A stretch of 64,000 bases of DNA, taken from NCBI RefSeq assembly GCF_018613795.1, contig NZ_JAGGPN010000040.1:1-64000 (forward strand), written 5' to 3'. Origin of the DNA: Arthrobacter sp. ISL-65. Lineage in GTDB: Bacteria > Actinomycetota > Actinomycetes > Actinomycetales > Micrococcaceae. The translations under genes and the position numbers were made by a program. Under the pieces are notes generated by a model. That model saw only the letters and a list, made by a program, of their open reading frames with translations, did no database searches and had not been told where the DNA came from. This document shows positions 26,232 through 35,713 of this stretch, piece after piece (the first letter of the stretch is position 1; every line of letters starts with the position of its first letter).

Positions 26232-26695
26232 GAAGCTTTCTGTCCCCGGCCGTCGTCGTCTTCTTCGTCATTGATGATGAGTTCGCCCTGGAGCACCGTC
26301 GGTTCATCGTCTGCGCCGGAGCTTTCCGCAGGTCCGGATTCATCGACCGCCCCCAGCTCCGCGTACGGCGTGTAATCGAGCAGCGCATCGCTGTGGATCT
26401 CCGCCTTGTCCGAACCGTTGGCGATCACCACCGCGACCCAGGGCAGGAAAACCGCGCCCGCCACCGCAACCAGCTTGAACCAGCCGTCCACTACGAAGAT
26501 CAGGATCAGGCACACCATGCGGATGGCCATGGCGAGGGCGTACTTGATCATGCGCTCACGCATGTCTTCGGAATGCGCGGCGGCGGCGTCCGTGATGCTG
26601 ATTACTTCCGGGTGACCGGAGGTGGCGTCACGCTTTCCGGGCAACTGCTGACCGGGCTGGGGTTCAGATGTCACGACTGTTTGATCACGCTCCAA
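26228..26695 (-). CDS. DUF3099 domain membrane protein
   Basis: About 155 residues. The family start EVISITDAAAAHSEDMRERM is followed by two spans, ALAMAIRMVCLILIFVVDG and FKLVAVAGAVFLPWVAVVI, and a strongly acidic tail. Role unknown. The start is either TTG 26695 or GTG 26677/26674; no ribosome site decides. First gene of the four-gene operon ending in the YbaK-like gene, and divergent from fabG. Confidence 0.8.
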   Translation of the reverse strand: MERDQTVVTSEPQPGQQLPGKRDATSGHPEVISITDAAAAHSEDMRERMIKYALAMAIRMVCLILIFVVDGWFKLVAVAGAVFLPWVAVVIANGSDKAEIHSDALLDYTPYAELGAVDESGPAESSGADDEPTVLQGELIINDEEDDDGRGQKAS

Positions 26696-26813
26696 TGGCT
26701 ACCCCAATTCTCTCACCATCCACAGGAGGCTCCCAATCGGGCGATAAGATCGGAGGCAGTCAAAAATCCAGCCACCACGGCGGAGCCATGCTCCGCAGAA
26801 AACCGGAGCACAC

Positions 26814-27539
26814 ATGTCTGAAGCAGCAACCACGGCCCGCAGCGTCCTCATCACCGGCGGCAACCGCGGCATCGGCCTGGCCATCGCGGAGGCATTCGTG
26901 GCCAACGGGGACAAAGTGGCCGTAACCTACCGCAGCGAATCGAAGCTGCCGGAGGGTGTCCTGGGGGTCAAGGCCGACGTGACCGACGAAGCTTCCGTTG
27001 ACGCTGCGTTCGCCGAGGTTGAGGCCGCCCACGGCCCGGTCGAGGTGCTGGTTGCCAACGCCGGCATCACCAAGGACAAGCTGCTGCTGCGCATGAGCGA
27101 GGATGACTTCACATCGGTCATCGACACCAACCTGACCGGGGCCTTCCGCGTCATCAAGCGCGCTTCGAAGGGCATGATCCGGCTGCGCAGGGGCCGCGTG
27201 GTGCTCATCTCCTCCGTGTCGGGCCTGTACGGCGCGCCGGGGCAGATCAACTACTCCGCCTCGAAGGCCGGGCTCGTGGGAATTGCCCGCTCCCTGACTC
27301 GCGAGCTTGGTTCGCGCGGGATCACGGCGAACGTAGTGGCTCCCGGGTTCATCAACACGGACATGACCGCCGAGCTCCCGGAGGCAACCCAGAAGGATTA
27401 CCTGTCCAGCATCCCCGCCGGGCGTTTCGCCGATGCCTCCGAGGTGGCCAACGTGGTTCGCTGGATCTCCAGCGACGAGGCCGCCTACATTTCGGGCGCC
27501 GTGATTCCGGTCGACGGCGGCCTCGGCATGGGTCACTAG
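26814..27539 (+). CDS. fabG: 3-oxoacyl-ACP reductase FabG
   Basis: A 241-residue classical SDR: nucleotide motif TGGNRGIG (14-21), NAG at 82-84, and catalytic Ser134, Tyr147 and Lys151 in YSASK. DNLTG-type and ADMTAELP-type motifs fit FabG/MabA. It reduces 3-oxoacyl-ACP (or -CoA) with NADPH in fatty-acid synthesis. An unusual SDR follows 160 bases later, the place where mycobacteria have inhA after fabG1; this neighbour is not a typical InhA. Confidence 0.9.
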   Translation: MSEAATTARSVLITGGNRGIGLAIAEAFVANGDKVAVTYRSESKLPEGVLGVKADVTDEASVDAAFAEVEAAHGPVEVLVANAGITKDKLLLRMSEDDFTSVIDTNLTGAFRVIKRASKGMIRLRRGRVVLISSVSGLYGAPGQINYSASKAGLVGIARSLTRELGSRGITANVVAPGFINTDMTAELPEATQKDYLSSIPAGRFADASEVANVVRWISSDEAAYISGAVIPVDGGLGMGH

Positions 27540-27699
27540 GTCGCAGGGACATTAGGCCAGGTTTTACCAACGGCGGGCCACCGGGCTTTTTGTCGCGTTC
27601 CGACAAAGGAAACCGGCGCGCCCGCTGGCATGATGGACTTCAGGTCATCAGTAATTAGACGTTTTGAACAAAGTTAGAGCTTTAGACAAGGGAGCCCAC

Positions 27700-28452
27700 A
27701 TGGGACAGCTGGACAACAAGACAGCCATCGTCACCGGTTCTTCGCGCGGCATCGGCGCCGAAGTTGCCAAGATCCTCGCCGGCGAGGGCGCAGCCGTCGT
27801 CGTTAACTACCGCCAGAAGGCGCCGCGCGCCAACAAGGTGGTGGCCGGGATTGAGGCCGACGGCGGCCGTGCCGTCGCCGTGGGCGCTGACCTGACCAGC
27901 ATCGAAGGCGTGCAGGCGCTGGCCAGCGCTGCCATGGAAAACTTCGGTTCGCTGGACGTCCTGGTCCTGAACGCCTCGGGCGGCATGGAATCGGGCATGG
28001 AAGAGGACTACGCCCTCAAGCTGAACCGCGACGCACAGGTCAACATGCTCAACGCCGCCGCGCCCCTCATGAAGGAGGGTTCCCGCGTGGTGTTCGTGAC
28101 CAGCCACCAGGCGCACTTCATCAACTCGGTCCCCACCATGCCCGAGTACGAGCCCGTGGCCCGCAGCAAGCGCGCCGGCGAGGACGCCCTCCGCGAACTC
28201 CTGCCGAACCTGGCGGACAAGGGCATCTCCCTGGTGGTCGTGTCCGGCGACATGATCGAGGGCACCGTGACCGCCACGCTGCTGGACCGCTCCAACCCGG
28301 GCGCCATCGAGGCCCGCCGCGCCGAGGCCGGCAAGCTGTACTCCGTGGAGGAATTTGCCGCAGTGGTTGCCAGCATGGCCACCGCCGACGTCGAGTCCGG
28401 CCACACGGAATACGCTGGCGGCGCTGACTACTTCGGCAAGAACGCCGGCTAG
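27700..28452 (+). CDS. SDR family oxidoreductase with atypical active site
   Basis: A 250-residue SDR from ATG 27700 (AAGGGAG upstream). The cofactor motif is classical, TGSSRGIG (12-19). NASGG at 91-95 replaces the usual NNAG, and Ser135 is in VTSHQAH. The Tyr-Lys pair is Tyr150 and Lys157 (YEPVARSK), a Y-x6-K spacing like FabI/InhA rather than Y-x3-K; the normal Tyr position is Val. The loop before it is also longer. Substrate unknown; acyl chemistry is suggested by fabG upstream. A strong terminator follows. Confidence 0.85.
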   Translation: MGQLDNKTAIVTGSSRGIGAEVAKILAGEGAAVVVNYRQKAPRANKVVAGIEADGGRAVAVGADLTSIEGVQALASAAMENFGSLDVLVLNASGGMESGMEEDYALKLNRDAQVNMLNAAAPLMKEGSRVVFVTSHQAHFINSVPTMPEYEPVARSKRAGEDALRELLPNLADKGISLVVVSGDMIEGTVTATLLDRSNPGAIEARRAEAGKLYSVEEFAAVVASMATADVESGHTEYAGGADYFGKNAG

Positions 28453-28505
28453 TCACTTCCTCCGCGGGCTCCTGACGCGAGTAACCGACACGGATCCCTT
28501 ACGCG

Positions 28506-28533
28506 AAGGCCCGGCGCATCAGTGCCGGGCCTT
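28506..28533 (+). terminator. Rho-independent terminator
   Basis: Perfect 10-bp arms AAGGCCCGGC and GCCGGGCCTT around an 8-base loop, followed by CTCTGTC. It lies 54 bases after the SDR gene and closes the fabG-SDR unit. Confidence 0.85.
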
Positions 28534-28642
28534 CTCTGTCCTCTGAGCTCTCTGCCTCCGAACCTCGCGGTCCCTGTATCAGCGCCCAAATCAGGCCGCG
28601 CAGGCGTTGTCCGGGCGCCCCGTGACGCCTAGGGTCATAGCC

Positions 28643-29500
28643 ATGGCAGAGGATGCAGCAGTACCGAAGCGGAGCTATCCGGCCGGTGTGCCGTGCTGGG
28701 TGGACAGCCAGCAGCCCGACGTGGAAGCAGCCAAGAATTTCTACGGGGGACTGTTCGGCTGGGAGTTCGACGCCGGTACGGCGCCGCCCGGGGACACAGG
28801 CAGTTACGTGGTGGCCCGGCTCGGCGGCCAGGAGACGGGCGCCATCACCGGTTTGGGCGCCGGGCCCCACGGTGTCCCGGCCTGGAACACGTACATTGCG
28901 GTCGAGGATGCAGAGGCTGCGGTGCGTCACCTGCTGTCAGCCGGTGCAACCCTGAAATCGGCTCCTGCCGATATGGGCGTGGGAGGGGTGCGGGCCTCGC
29001 TGGCCGATCCCGAGGGTGCGGAGTTCCGCATCTGGCAGGCAGCGGAGCGGCAGGGCGCCCAGGCGGTCAACCTCCCGGGCGGCTGGAACTTCAGCGACCT
29101 CCACACGGCGGACACGGACGCTGCCGCCGATTTCTACGCCAGGGCCTTCGGCTGGGAGTTCGACCGCCTCGGCTTCGGCATCATGATCCGCCGCCCCGGT
29201 TATGGCGACCATCTGGAGGCAACTGTCGACCCCGATATCCGTGCCCGGCAATCGGGAGACGCCGTGCCGGCCGGCTTCGAAGACGCCGTGGGCTGGGTGG
29301 CACCGGCTGCGCCGGACGAGCGGCCGCACTGGCATGTCACCTTCACCGTTGCGGACCGGGACCGGGCAGTCCAGGAGGCGGAGCGCCTCGGCGGTCATAT
29401 CCTGGGGCAGGACGATACCGAGTGGACACGGACCGCCCTGGTCCGGGACCCCGGCGGGGCTGTCTTCACGGCAAGCCAGTTCACGCCGCCATCGGGCTAA
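28643..29500 (+). CDS. Two-domain VOC family protein
   Basis: A 285-residue protein with two tandem VOC modules. The first has VPCWVDSQQPDVEAAKNFYG and ends in AEFRIWQA; the second has FSDLHTADTDAAADFYARAF and ends in GAVFTASQF. The layout matches the mycobacterial CFP30B/SgaA-type hydroxylase-like VOC proteins, though no reaction is proven. Start ATG 28643 is chosen since homologues begin a few residues before SYPAGVPCW. Confidence 0.85.
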   Translation: MAEDAAVPKRSYPAGVPCWVDSQQPDVEAAKNFYGGLFGWEFDAGTAPPGDTGSYVVARLGGQETGAITGLGAGPHGVPAWNTYIAVEDAEAAVRHLLSAGATLKSAPADMGVGGVRASLADPEGAEFRIWQAAERQGAQAVNLPGGWNFSDLHTADTDAAADFYARAFGWEFDRLGFGIMIRRPGYGDHLEATVDPDIRARQSGDAVPAGFEDAVGWVAPAAPDERPHWHVTFTVADRDRAVQEAERLGGHILGQDDTEWTRTALVRDPGGAVFTASQFTPPSG

Positions 29501-29554
29501 TCAGGGCCCGGGGCGCCGTCGTCGGACTAGTCGGCATAGTTCAGACCCCGGAAT

Positions 29555-30460
29555 TTAGACGCCGGCGATGTGCCGCACCGCGTCGAGGTAGGGCATGTTG
29601 ACGGCGGCGTCGGCCACGGCGCGGACGGCGGGCTTGGCATTGAAGGCCACCCCGATGCCCGCGGCGCCGAGCATGTCCAGGTCGTTCGCGCCGTCGCCCA
29701 CGGCAATGGTGTGCTCCAGTGCGATGCCCTCGGCGGCCGCCCATTCGCGAAGGTATTTTTCCTTGGCGGCACGGTCAATCACTGCCCCGAGGACCTTGCC
29801 GGTCAGGGCGCCGTCCACGATCTCCAGCTCGTTGGCGATCCAGTAATCCATGCCCAGGTCCTCCGCGATGGGGCGCAGGATCTGGTTGAAGCCGCCGGAC
29901 ACCACCGCCACGGCATGGCCTGCAGCCTTGAACGCGGCCACCAGCTCTGCGGCTCCCTCACTCAGCTTCACTTCCGCGCGCACGGAGTCGACGACGGCGG
30001 ACGGCAGCCCTGCGAGGACGGCCACCCGGGCGTGCAGGCTTTGCGCGAAGTCGAGTTCGCCACGCATGGCGGCTTCGGTGACCGCGGCGACTTCGTCGCG
30101 CTTTCCGGCGTACGCGGCGAGGAGTTCGATGACCTCCTGCTGGATGAGGGTGGAGTCGACGTCCATGATGAGGAGCTTGCGCTCCGCCTTCCGCAGTTCA
30201 GCGGGGACGATGGCGGTGTCCACGCCTGTCCGCTCCGCGTTCTCCTTCGCGGCGGCAATAGCGTGCCGCAGTCCGGCGATGTCCGCGGCGGAGCCCGACG
30301 GCACGGAAAAGTCCAGGGTGCAGACCTCGAAGCGTCCGTCGCCTGAGCTGGAGGCAGCCTCGAAGGTGGCACCGGAGTCCGCCAACAGGGACCGCAGGTT
30401 TTCCGGTTCCGAGGGGGACAGTTTCAGGCCGTAGCTGACCGCAGTCACGTTCGAAGTCAT
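29555..30460 (-). CDS. serB: Phosphoserine phosphatase SerB
   Basis: A 301-residue HAD enzyme. Motif I is LIMDVDSTLI with Asp100 (nucleophile) and Asp102. Motif II is VVSGGF and motifs III/IV are the Lys of DRAAKEKYL and GDGANDLDM. The N-terminal 85 residues form an ACT-like regulatory domain, as in actinobacterial SerB. It makes serine from O-phosphoserine, the last step of the pathway. ATG 30460 is natural. It converges with the VOC gene. Confidence 0.94.
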   Translation of the reverse strand: MTSNVTAVSYGLKLSPSEPENLRSLLADSGATFEAASSSGDGRFEVCTLDFSVPSGSAADIAGLRHAIAAAKENAERTGVDTAIVPAELRKAERKLLIMDVDSTLIQQEVIELLAAYAGKRDEVAAVTEAAMRGELDFAQSLHARVAVLAGLPSAVVDSVRAEVKLSEGAAELVAAFKAAGHAVAVVSGGFNQILRPIAEDLGMDYWIANELEIVDGALTGKVLGAVIDRAAKEKYLREWAAAEGIALEHTIAVGDGANDLDMLGAAGIGVAFNAKPAVRAVADAAVNMPYLDAVRHIAGV

Positions 30461-30609
30461 GGCTGCAATCTTATCCAGCGCAGCGCCGCCTCCCGAATCC
30501 GTTGCGCGGCATCGATTTCACAGCATCGACGCACCGCACCGCAGCGGTCCCCAGCAGGCTCCCAGCAAACGTCCGGCCAACCCGGAGGCCGGCCCGGCAG
30601 AATGGACTG

Positions 30610-31383
30610 ATGATCCTTGCCCTGGTTGCCCGCCTGCGCCCGGCGCCCCCGCTGAAGGCGTCGCAGCACGTACTTTTCGGCTGGGCCGGGGCTCTCCTGG
30701 TCGCTGGTGACGCTGTTTTCTGGCTCATGTTCGCTGCCATCCAGTCGGATTCGGGGCTGGCAGCCATGGACGGTCCGGTGCACAGCCTGATGGTTGAGTC
30801 CCGGAATCCCGCCGCCACCGCCTTCTTGGCCGGCCTGACGACCGTGACGGCGCCGGAAATCCTGACCGTGATCGGCGCTGTGTTTGCACTGGCGTGGGCC
30901 ATCTGGAAGCGCGAGCTGTGGCGCCCGGCCGTGCTTATGGGCGCCATGGTGCTGGCCGTCATGGTGACCACCCTCATCAAGCAACTTGTCAGCCGGTCCC
31001 GCCCGCCGTCGGCGGATTTCCTGCTCGGCCCGGACGATGCGCTCTCGTTCCCCTCGGGTCACACCGTGGGCGTTGGCGTGTTCACGGTCGTGCTCGCCTA
31101 CCTCGTCTTGTCACGGTCCGGAACGCGTACGACGGCGGTGCTTGGGTTCTCTGCTGCCCTGGCACTCACCGCGCTGGTTGGCTTAAGCCGGCTGTATCTG
31201 GGCTATCACTGGCTCACCGACGTCGTGGCTTCCCTCGGGGTTGCGCTGGTTGTTGCAGCGGTAGCGGTCTTCACAGACGCAGCCCGGCACGGTTCTGCGA
31301 AAAGTCGCTCCGGAGCGCTCAGCGGCCGAGCCCCGAACAGTTCGCAGGATGCTGATCCGTCAGCTCCGGACGCGCTGCCGTAG
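30610..31383 (+). CDS. PAP2 family phosphatase
   Basis: About 257 residues from MILALVARL with six spans and the three PAP2 motifs: KQLVSRSRPP, PSGHTVG and SRLYLGYHWLTD. These enzymes remove phosphate from lipid phosphates such as phosphatidate or undecaprenyl pyrophosphate at the outer membrane face. The C-terminal 30 residues are polar and disordered and overlap the end of the convergent MFS gene by 24 bases. Exact substrate unknown. Confidence 0.9.
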   Translation: MILALVARLRPAPPLKASQHVLFGWAGALLVAGDAVFWLMFAAIQSDSGLAAMDGPVHSLMVESRNPAATAFLAGLTTVTAPEILTVIGAVFALAWAIWKRELWRPAVLMGAMVLAVMVTTLIKQLVSRSRPPSADFLLGPDDALSFPSGHTVGVGVFTVVLAYLVLSRSGTRTTAVLGFSAALALTALVGLSRLYLGYHWLTDVVASLGVALVVAAVAVFTDAARHGSAKSRSGALSGRAPNSSQDADPSAPDALP

Positions 31384-32667
31384 CAGTGCCACGGCTGCGG
31401 CCGCGACCACTGCCGCCGCCAAAGCGCTGACGCCGGAGTAGCCGGTCAGGCCCATGATGGGTCCCGCCGCCGCGCTTCCCACCGCGCCGGCCAGGGACAT
31501 GGTTGCGTCCGAGAACCCTTGGACAGGAATGCGCTCCGCAGGCGTCAGGGAGGCGACAAGCAGGGTGGAACCGGCGACGGTGGTCGCCGACCAGCCCAGT
31601 CCGAGAAGGATCAGGCCGACGGTGACCGAGCCCATGCTCTGGGACGCCAGTCCGGTCAGTGCCACAGCCGCGAGCAAAGTAAGGAGGCCGGCCAGTGCGG
31701 TGGTGCGCGGTCCGATCCGGTCGGTGAGGGCGCCCATCAGCGGTGACAGAGCGTACATGCCCGCGATGTGCAGTGAGATGGTGAGACCGATCAGCGCGAT
31801 GGTATCGGGATTCCCGGCGAATTGCCCTGCGTGATGCTGCATGTGCAGCGGCGTCATGGACATCACGGCGACCATCACCGCATGGGCCGCAATGACAGCG
31901 ATGACCGCTCCGCGGGCGGCGGGGTGTTCCCTGACGATCCGCCAGCCTTCCCGCCAGGCGCCCGAACGTTGTGCGACAGGAAGGAGGTCCTCCCCGTCGA
32001 GGCCTCGCCGGGTCAGGAGCGGGTCCGGGTGCAAGGTCAGCGCCACGATGGCAGCGCCGATCACCATCCCCAGCGCGGAAATCAGGAAGGGTCCGGCAGC
32101 AGAAGGAAGGTCCAGCCAGCCTGCCAGCACGGCCCCGGGAGCCACCATGTTGGGCCCCGCGACGGCGCCGATGGTGATCGCCCATACCACCAGGGACAAG
32201 TCGCGTCCCCGATGGGCGGGCTCGGCCAGGTCGGTGGCGGCAAAGCGGGCCTGCAGGTTCACCGCCGAAGCCAAACCCACCAGGAAAGCCCCGCCGAGCA
32301 AGAGCACAAACATTTCCGTGGTGACGGCGGCGACCATCAGGAAGGTGCCGGCGATTGCTGCGGCCAGGCCGGTGGTGAGGGCGACCCGGCGCCCCCGCTG
32401 CAGGGCCAGCCGGGAGAGCGGAATTGCCGTGGCTGCTGTGCCCAGCGTGAGGGCCGTGTTGACGGACCCGGCCCACGCTTCGGAGCCTGACAGGTCGACG
32501 GCCAGGATGGAGCCCAGAGCCAGGGTTGATCCGTTGCCCAGGCCGGAGAAGATCTGTGCGACCGACAAGGTCCGCACGATGCGGCGCTGGGTGGAACGGG
32601 TTGCTTCGGCGGTGCTGGTCAAGTCGTATGGTCCCCTCGGGCAGGTGCTCGTCGTGGAAAACTCCAC
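31360..32667 (-). CDS. MFS transporter
   Basis: A 435-residue 12-span major facilitator. The first span begins LSVAQIFSGLGNGSTLALGS, and the second half has motif-A-like GALTDRIGPRTTAL. A His-rich turn MTPLHMQHHAGQF sits before span 8, and a long central loop separates the halves. Likely a drug or sugar efflux type, not further assignable. The start may be ATG 32667 or TTG 32622, the latter having GAGGGG upstream. Confidence 0.85.
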   Translation of the reverse strand: MEFSTTSTCPRGPYDLTSTAEATRSTQRRIVRTLSVAQIFSGLGNGSTLALGSILAVDLSGSEAWAGSVNTALTLGTAATAIPLSRLALQRGRRVALTTGLAAAIAGTFLMVAAVTTEMFVLLLGGAFLVGLASAVNLQARFAATDLAEPAHRGRDLSLVVWAITIGAVAGPNMVAPGAVLAGWLDLPSAAGPFLISALGMVIGAAIVALTLHPDPLLTRRGLDGEDLLPVAQRSGAWREGWRIVREHPAARGAVIAVIAAHAVMVAVMSMTPLHMQHHAGQFAGNPDTIALIGLTISLHIAGMYALSPLMGALTDRIGPRTTALAGLLTLLAAVALTGLASQSMGSVTVGLILLGLGWSATTVAGSTLLVASLTPAERIPVQGFSDATMSLAGAVGSAAAGPIMGLTGYSGVSALAAAVVAAAAVALLRQRVRS

Positions 32668-32770
32668 ATGACAACTGTTATGTCATGGGTTTATGCAGTT
32701 CAACCGTGAATCGCGGCCGATTGCGGGCCGGTTATCAGTCGCAGGGTGTTTTGTCCTAGTGTCTACTTCT

Positions 32771-33556
<786 letters not shown>

Positions 33557-33574
33557 CGGCGCGGCCGGCACAGC

Positions 33575-34360
33575 GTGGAGTTTTTCAGCGGCATCCTTGT
33601 GTTCTTCGCCGGCCTCTGGGCCGGCACCATCAACAGCGTCGTCGGGTCCGGAACCCTTGTCACCTTCCCGGTGCTGATCGCCCTGGGCGTCGCGCCGGTG
33701 ACGGCCTCCATGAGCAATGCAATGGGCCTCGTCGCCGGTGGGGCGGCCGGTGCATGGGGTTACCGCCGCGAGCTGAAGGGCCGCGGCAGGCAACTCCTGC
33801 GGCTGCTCCCGGCGTCCCTGCTGGGCGGCATCAGCGGAGCCTGGCTCCTGCTCCATCTGCCGGAGAAGGTCTTCCACTACGCAGCGCCGGTGCTGATTGT
33901 CCTGGCCCTGCTCATGGTTGTATTCCAGCCCAGGCTCCAGCGCTGGGTGCGGAACCGTGAAGAGAACCCCGAGCACGCCCTCCGCGACAAGCACCACGGC
34001 ATTTTGCTGGTGGTGCTTGTTTTCCTCGCCGGAGTGTACGGCGGCTACTTTGTTGCGGCACAGGGAATCCTGCTGGTGGGCATCCTCGGCGTGTTCATGA
34101 CGGGCACCATCCAGAACGCCAACGCCATGAAGAACGTCCTGGTGCTGGGCGTGAACCTGATCGCGGCCGCCTCTTATCTGCTGTTTGCCTTCGACCGGAT
34201 CAACTGGGCCGTGGTGGCCCTCATCGCCGTCAGCTCCCTCATCGGCGGCCTCGTCGGCGCCAAGGTGGGCCGCCGGCTGTCCCCGCCTGTCCTGCGCGGC
34301 ATGATTTTTGCCCTCGGCCTGGTGGCGCTCGGCTTCCTGGTTGCGAACCTGCTCAAGTGA
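33575..34360 (+). CDS. TauE/SafE family sulfite/organosulfur exporter
   Basis: A 261-residue protein with eight spans in two repeats. The first repeat contains GTINSVVGSGTLVTFPVL and the second contains GVYGGYFVAAQGILLVGIL, the paired Gly-Gly-Phe/Tyr repeats of TauE/SafE. Such proteins move sulfite, sulfoacetate or related anions. GTG 33575 starts 18 bases after the ABC ATPase, so the two are co-transcribed. Whether they cooperate is unknown. Confidence 0.88.
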   Translation: MEFFSGILVFFAGLWAGTINSVVGSGTLVTFPVLIALGVAPVTASMSNAMGLVAGGAAGAWGYRRELKGRGRQLLRLLPASLLGGISGAWLLLHLPEKVFHYAAPVLIVLALLMVVFQPRLQRWVRNREENPEHALRDKHHGILLVVLVFLAGVYGGYFVAAQGILLVGILGVFMTGTIQNANAMKNVLVLGVNLIAAASYLLFAFDRINWAVVALIAVSSLIGGLVGAKVGRRLSPPVLRGMIFALGLVALGFLVANLLK

Positions 34361-34397
34361 TTACTGAAATGCGAGTGATCATCGAAATGACTGCCCG

Positions 34398-35207
34398 GTG
34401 ACTTTCCACTATCTCGAATCCGCCGCGGATCCACGCGTCGCCGACTACACCCAGCTTACGGATGTCCACCTGCGGAAACTCCGCGAACCCGCCGAGGGCA
34501 TGTACATCGCCGAATCCTCCCGCGTCCTCCGGCGTGCCCTCGCCGCCGGGCACCGGCCGCGGTCGTTCTTCCTCGCTGAAAAGTGGGTTCCGGACCTCGC
34601 CGACATCTTCGAGGAGTACCCCGACGTTCCGGCATACATTGGCAGCGCCGGCCTCCTGGAGGAAATCACCGGATTCCACCTCCACCGCGGAGCCATGGCG
34701 GCCATGCACCGCCCGGCGCCGGTCCCGCTGCCGGAACTGCTGGCCGGCGCCCGCCGCGTGGCTGTGCTGGAGGACATCGTGGACCACACGAACGTGGGGG
34801 CCATCTTCCGGTCGGCGGCGGCGCTGGACGTCGACGCCGTCCTGGTCTCGCCCCGCTGCGGTGATCCGCTGTACCGCCGCAGTGTCCGCGTCAGCATGGG
34901 CACGGTCTTCCAGGTACCGTGGGCCAGGCTGGACAGCTGGCCTCAGGACCTGACCCTTCTCAAGGAACAGGGGTTCACGGTGGCAGCCATGGAGCTCACC
35001 GACGACGCGGTCGACCTGGACGAACTGGCAGCAAGAAACCCGGAGCGGCTCGCCCTGGTGCTGGGTACGGAAGGTGCCGGCATGAGCGCTGCGACCCTCG
35101 CCGCCGTCGACCTCGCCGTCAAGATCCCGATGCGTGCGGGCGTGGACTCACTCAACGTTGCGGCGGCGTCCGCCGTCGCATTCTGGGAGCTGCGGCCCCG
35201 GGCCTGA
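34398..35207 (+). CDS. TrmH/SpoU family RNA 2'-O-methyltransferase
   Basis: A 269-residue SPOUT enzyme. The N-terminal substrate-binding part (EPAEGMYIAESSRVLRRAL) is followed by the knotted domain with motif 1 DHTNVGAIFRSAAAL, motif 2 ALVLGTEGAGMS and motif 3 IPMRAGVDSLNVAAASAVAF. It methylates ribose in rRNA or tRNA using S-adenosylmethionine; the target base cannot be told. Start is GTG 34398. It follows TauE and precedes rpmE2. Confidence 0.92.
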   Translation: MTFHYLESAADPRVADYTQLTDVHLRKLREPAEGMYIAESSRVLRRALAAGHRPRSFFLAEKWVPDLADIFEEYPDVPAYIGSAGLLEEITGFHLHRGAMAAMHRPAPVPLPELLAGARRVAVLEDIVDHTNVGAIFRSAAALDVDAVLVSPRCGDPLYRRSVRVSMGTVFQVPWARLDSWPQDLTLLKEQGFTVAAMELTDDAVDLDELAARNPERLALVLGTEGAGMSAATLAAVDLAVKIPMRAGVDSLNVAAASAVAFWELRPRA

Positions 35208-35373
35208 CCACGGGGAGCGGCGGGTTCGTTAGATCCTCCACCATCGGCTATGATTGTTAGCTGGTTCCACTGTGTTTTTCGCTATCCTTCTGGGTGGCCA
35301 ATGCACTGATGGAAGCCATCCCATTCATACCTGGCAGCTGGCAAAATCCAGTTGCGCGAACAAAGGCCCCATT

Positions 35374-35631
35374 ATGAAGTCGAACACCCACCCGAAGTAC
35401 GAAGCTGTTGTTTTCAACGACCTGGCCTCCGGCACGAAGTTCCTGACCCGCTCCACCGTGTCTTCCTCGAAGACCATCGAGTGGGAAGACGGCAACACCT
35501 ACCCGGTCATCGACGTCGAAATCTCCTCAGAGTCCCACCCGTTCTACACGGGCAAGCAGCGCATCATGGACTCCGCTGGCCGCGTCGAGCGCTTCAACGC
35601 TCGCTTCAAGGGCTTCGGCGGCAAGAAGTAA
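35374..35631 (+). CDS. rpmE2: 50S ribosomal protein L31 type B
   Basis: An 85-residue L31 of the type B, zinc-free (C-minus) class: MKSNTHPKYEAVVFNDLASG, no CxxC, and SHPFYTGKQRIMDSAGRVER. In many actinobacteria this paralogue replaces the zinc form and is Zur-repressed; no clear Zur box was found here. TATGAT at 35249-35254 may be a -10 element. The ATG at 35374 is preferred over an upstream frame extension. A strong terminator follows at once. Confidence 0.95.
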   Translation: MKSNTHPKYEAVVFNDLASGTKFLTRSTVSSSKTIEWEDGNTYPVIDVEISSESHPFYTGKQRIMDSAGRVERFNARFKGFGGKK

Positions 35632-35656
35632 TTCACTTCTCCCCAAGGTTCTTTGG

Positions 35657-35690
35657 AAAGCCCGCACCGGCAACGGTGCGGGCTTTTCGC
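35657..35690 (+). terminator. Rho-independent terminator after rpmE2
   Basis: Perfect 13-bp arms AAAGCCCGCACCG and CGGTGCGGGCTTT around GCAA, followed by TTCGCG. It ends the rpmE2 transcript 26 bases after the stop. Confidence 0.9.
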
Positions 35691-35713
35691 GTTTATGGGG
35701 CAGGATGGAAGGC

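Noticed and set aside
24678..26375. Long plus-strand open frame of 565 codons across the YbaK/SURF1/DUF3099 genes
   Set aside because: It is antisense to recognised genes and its protein has no family features; high GC makes long chance frames.
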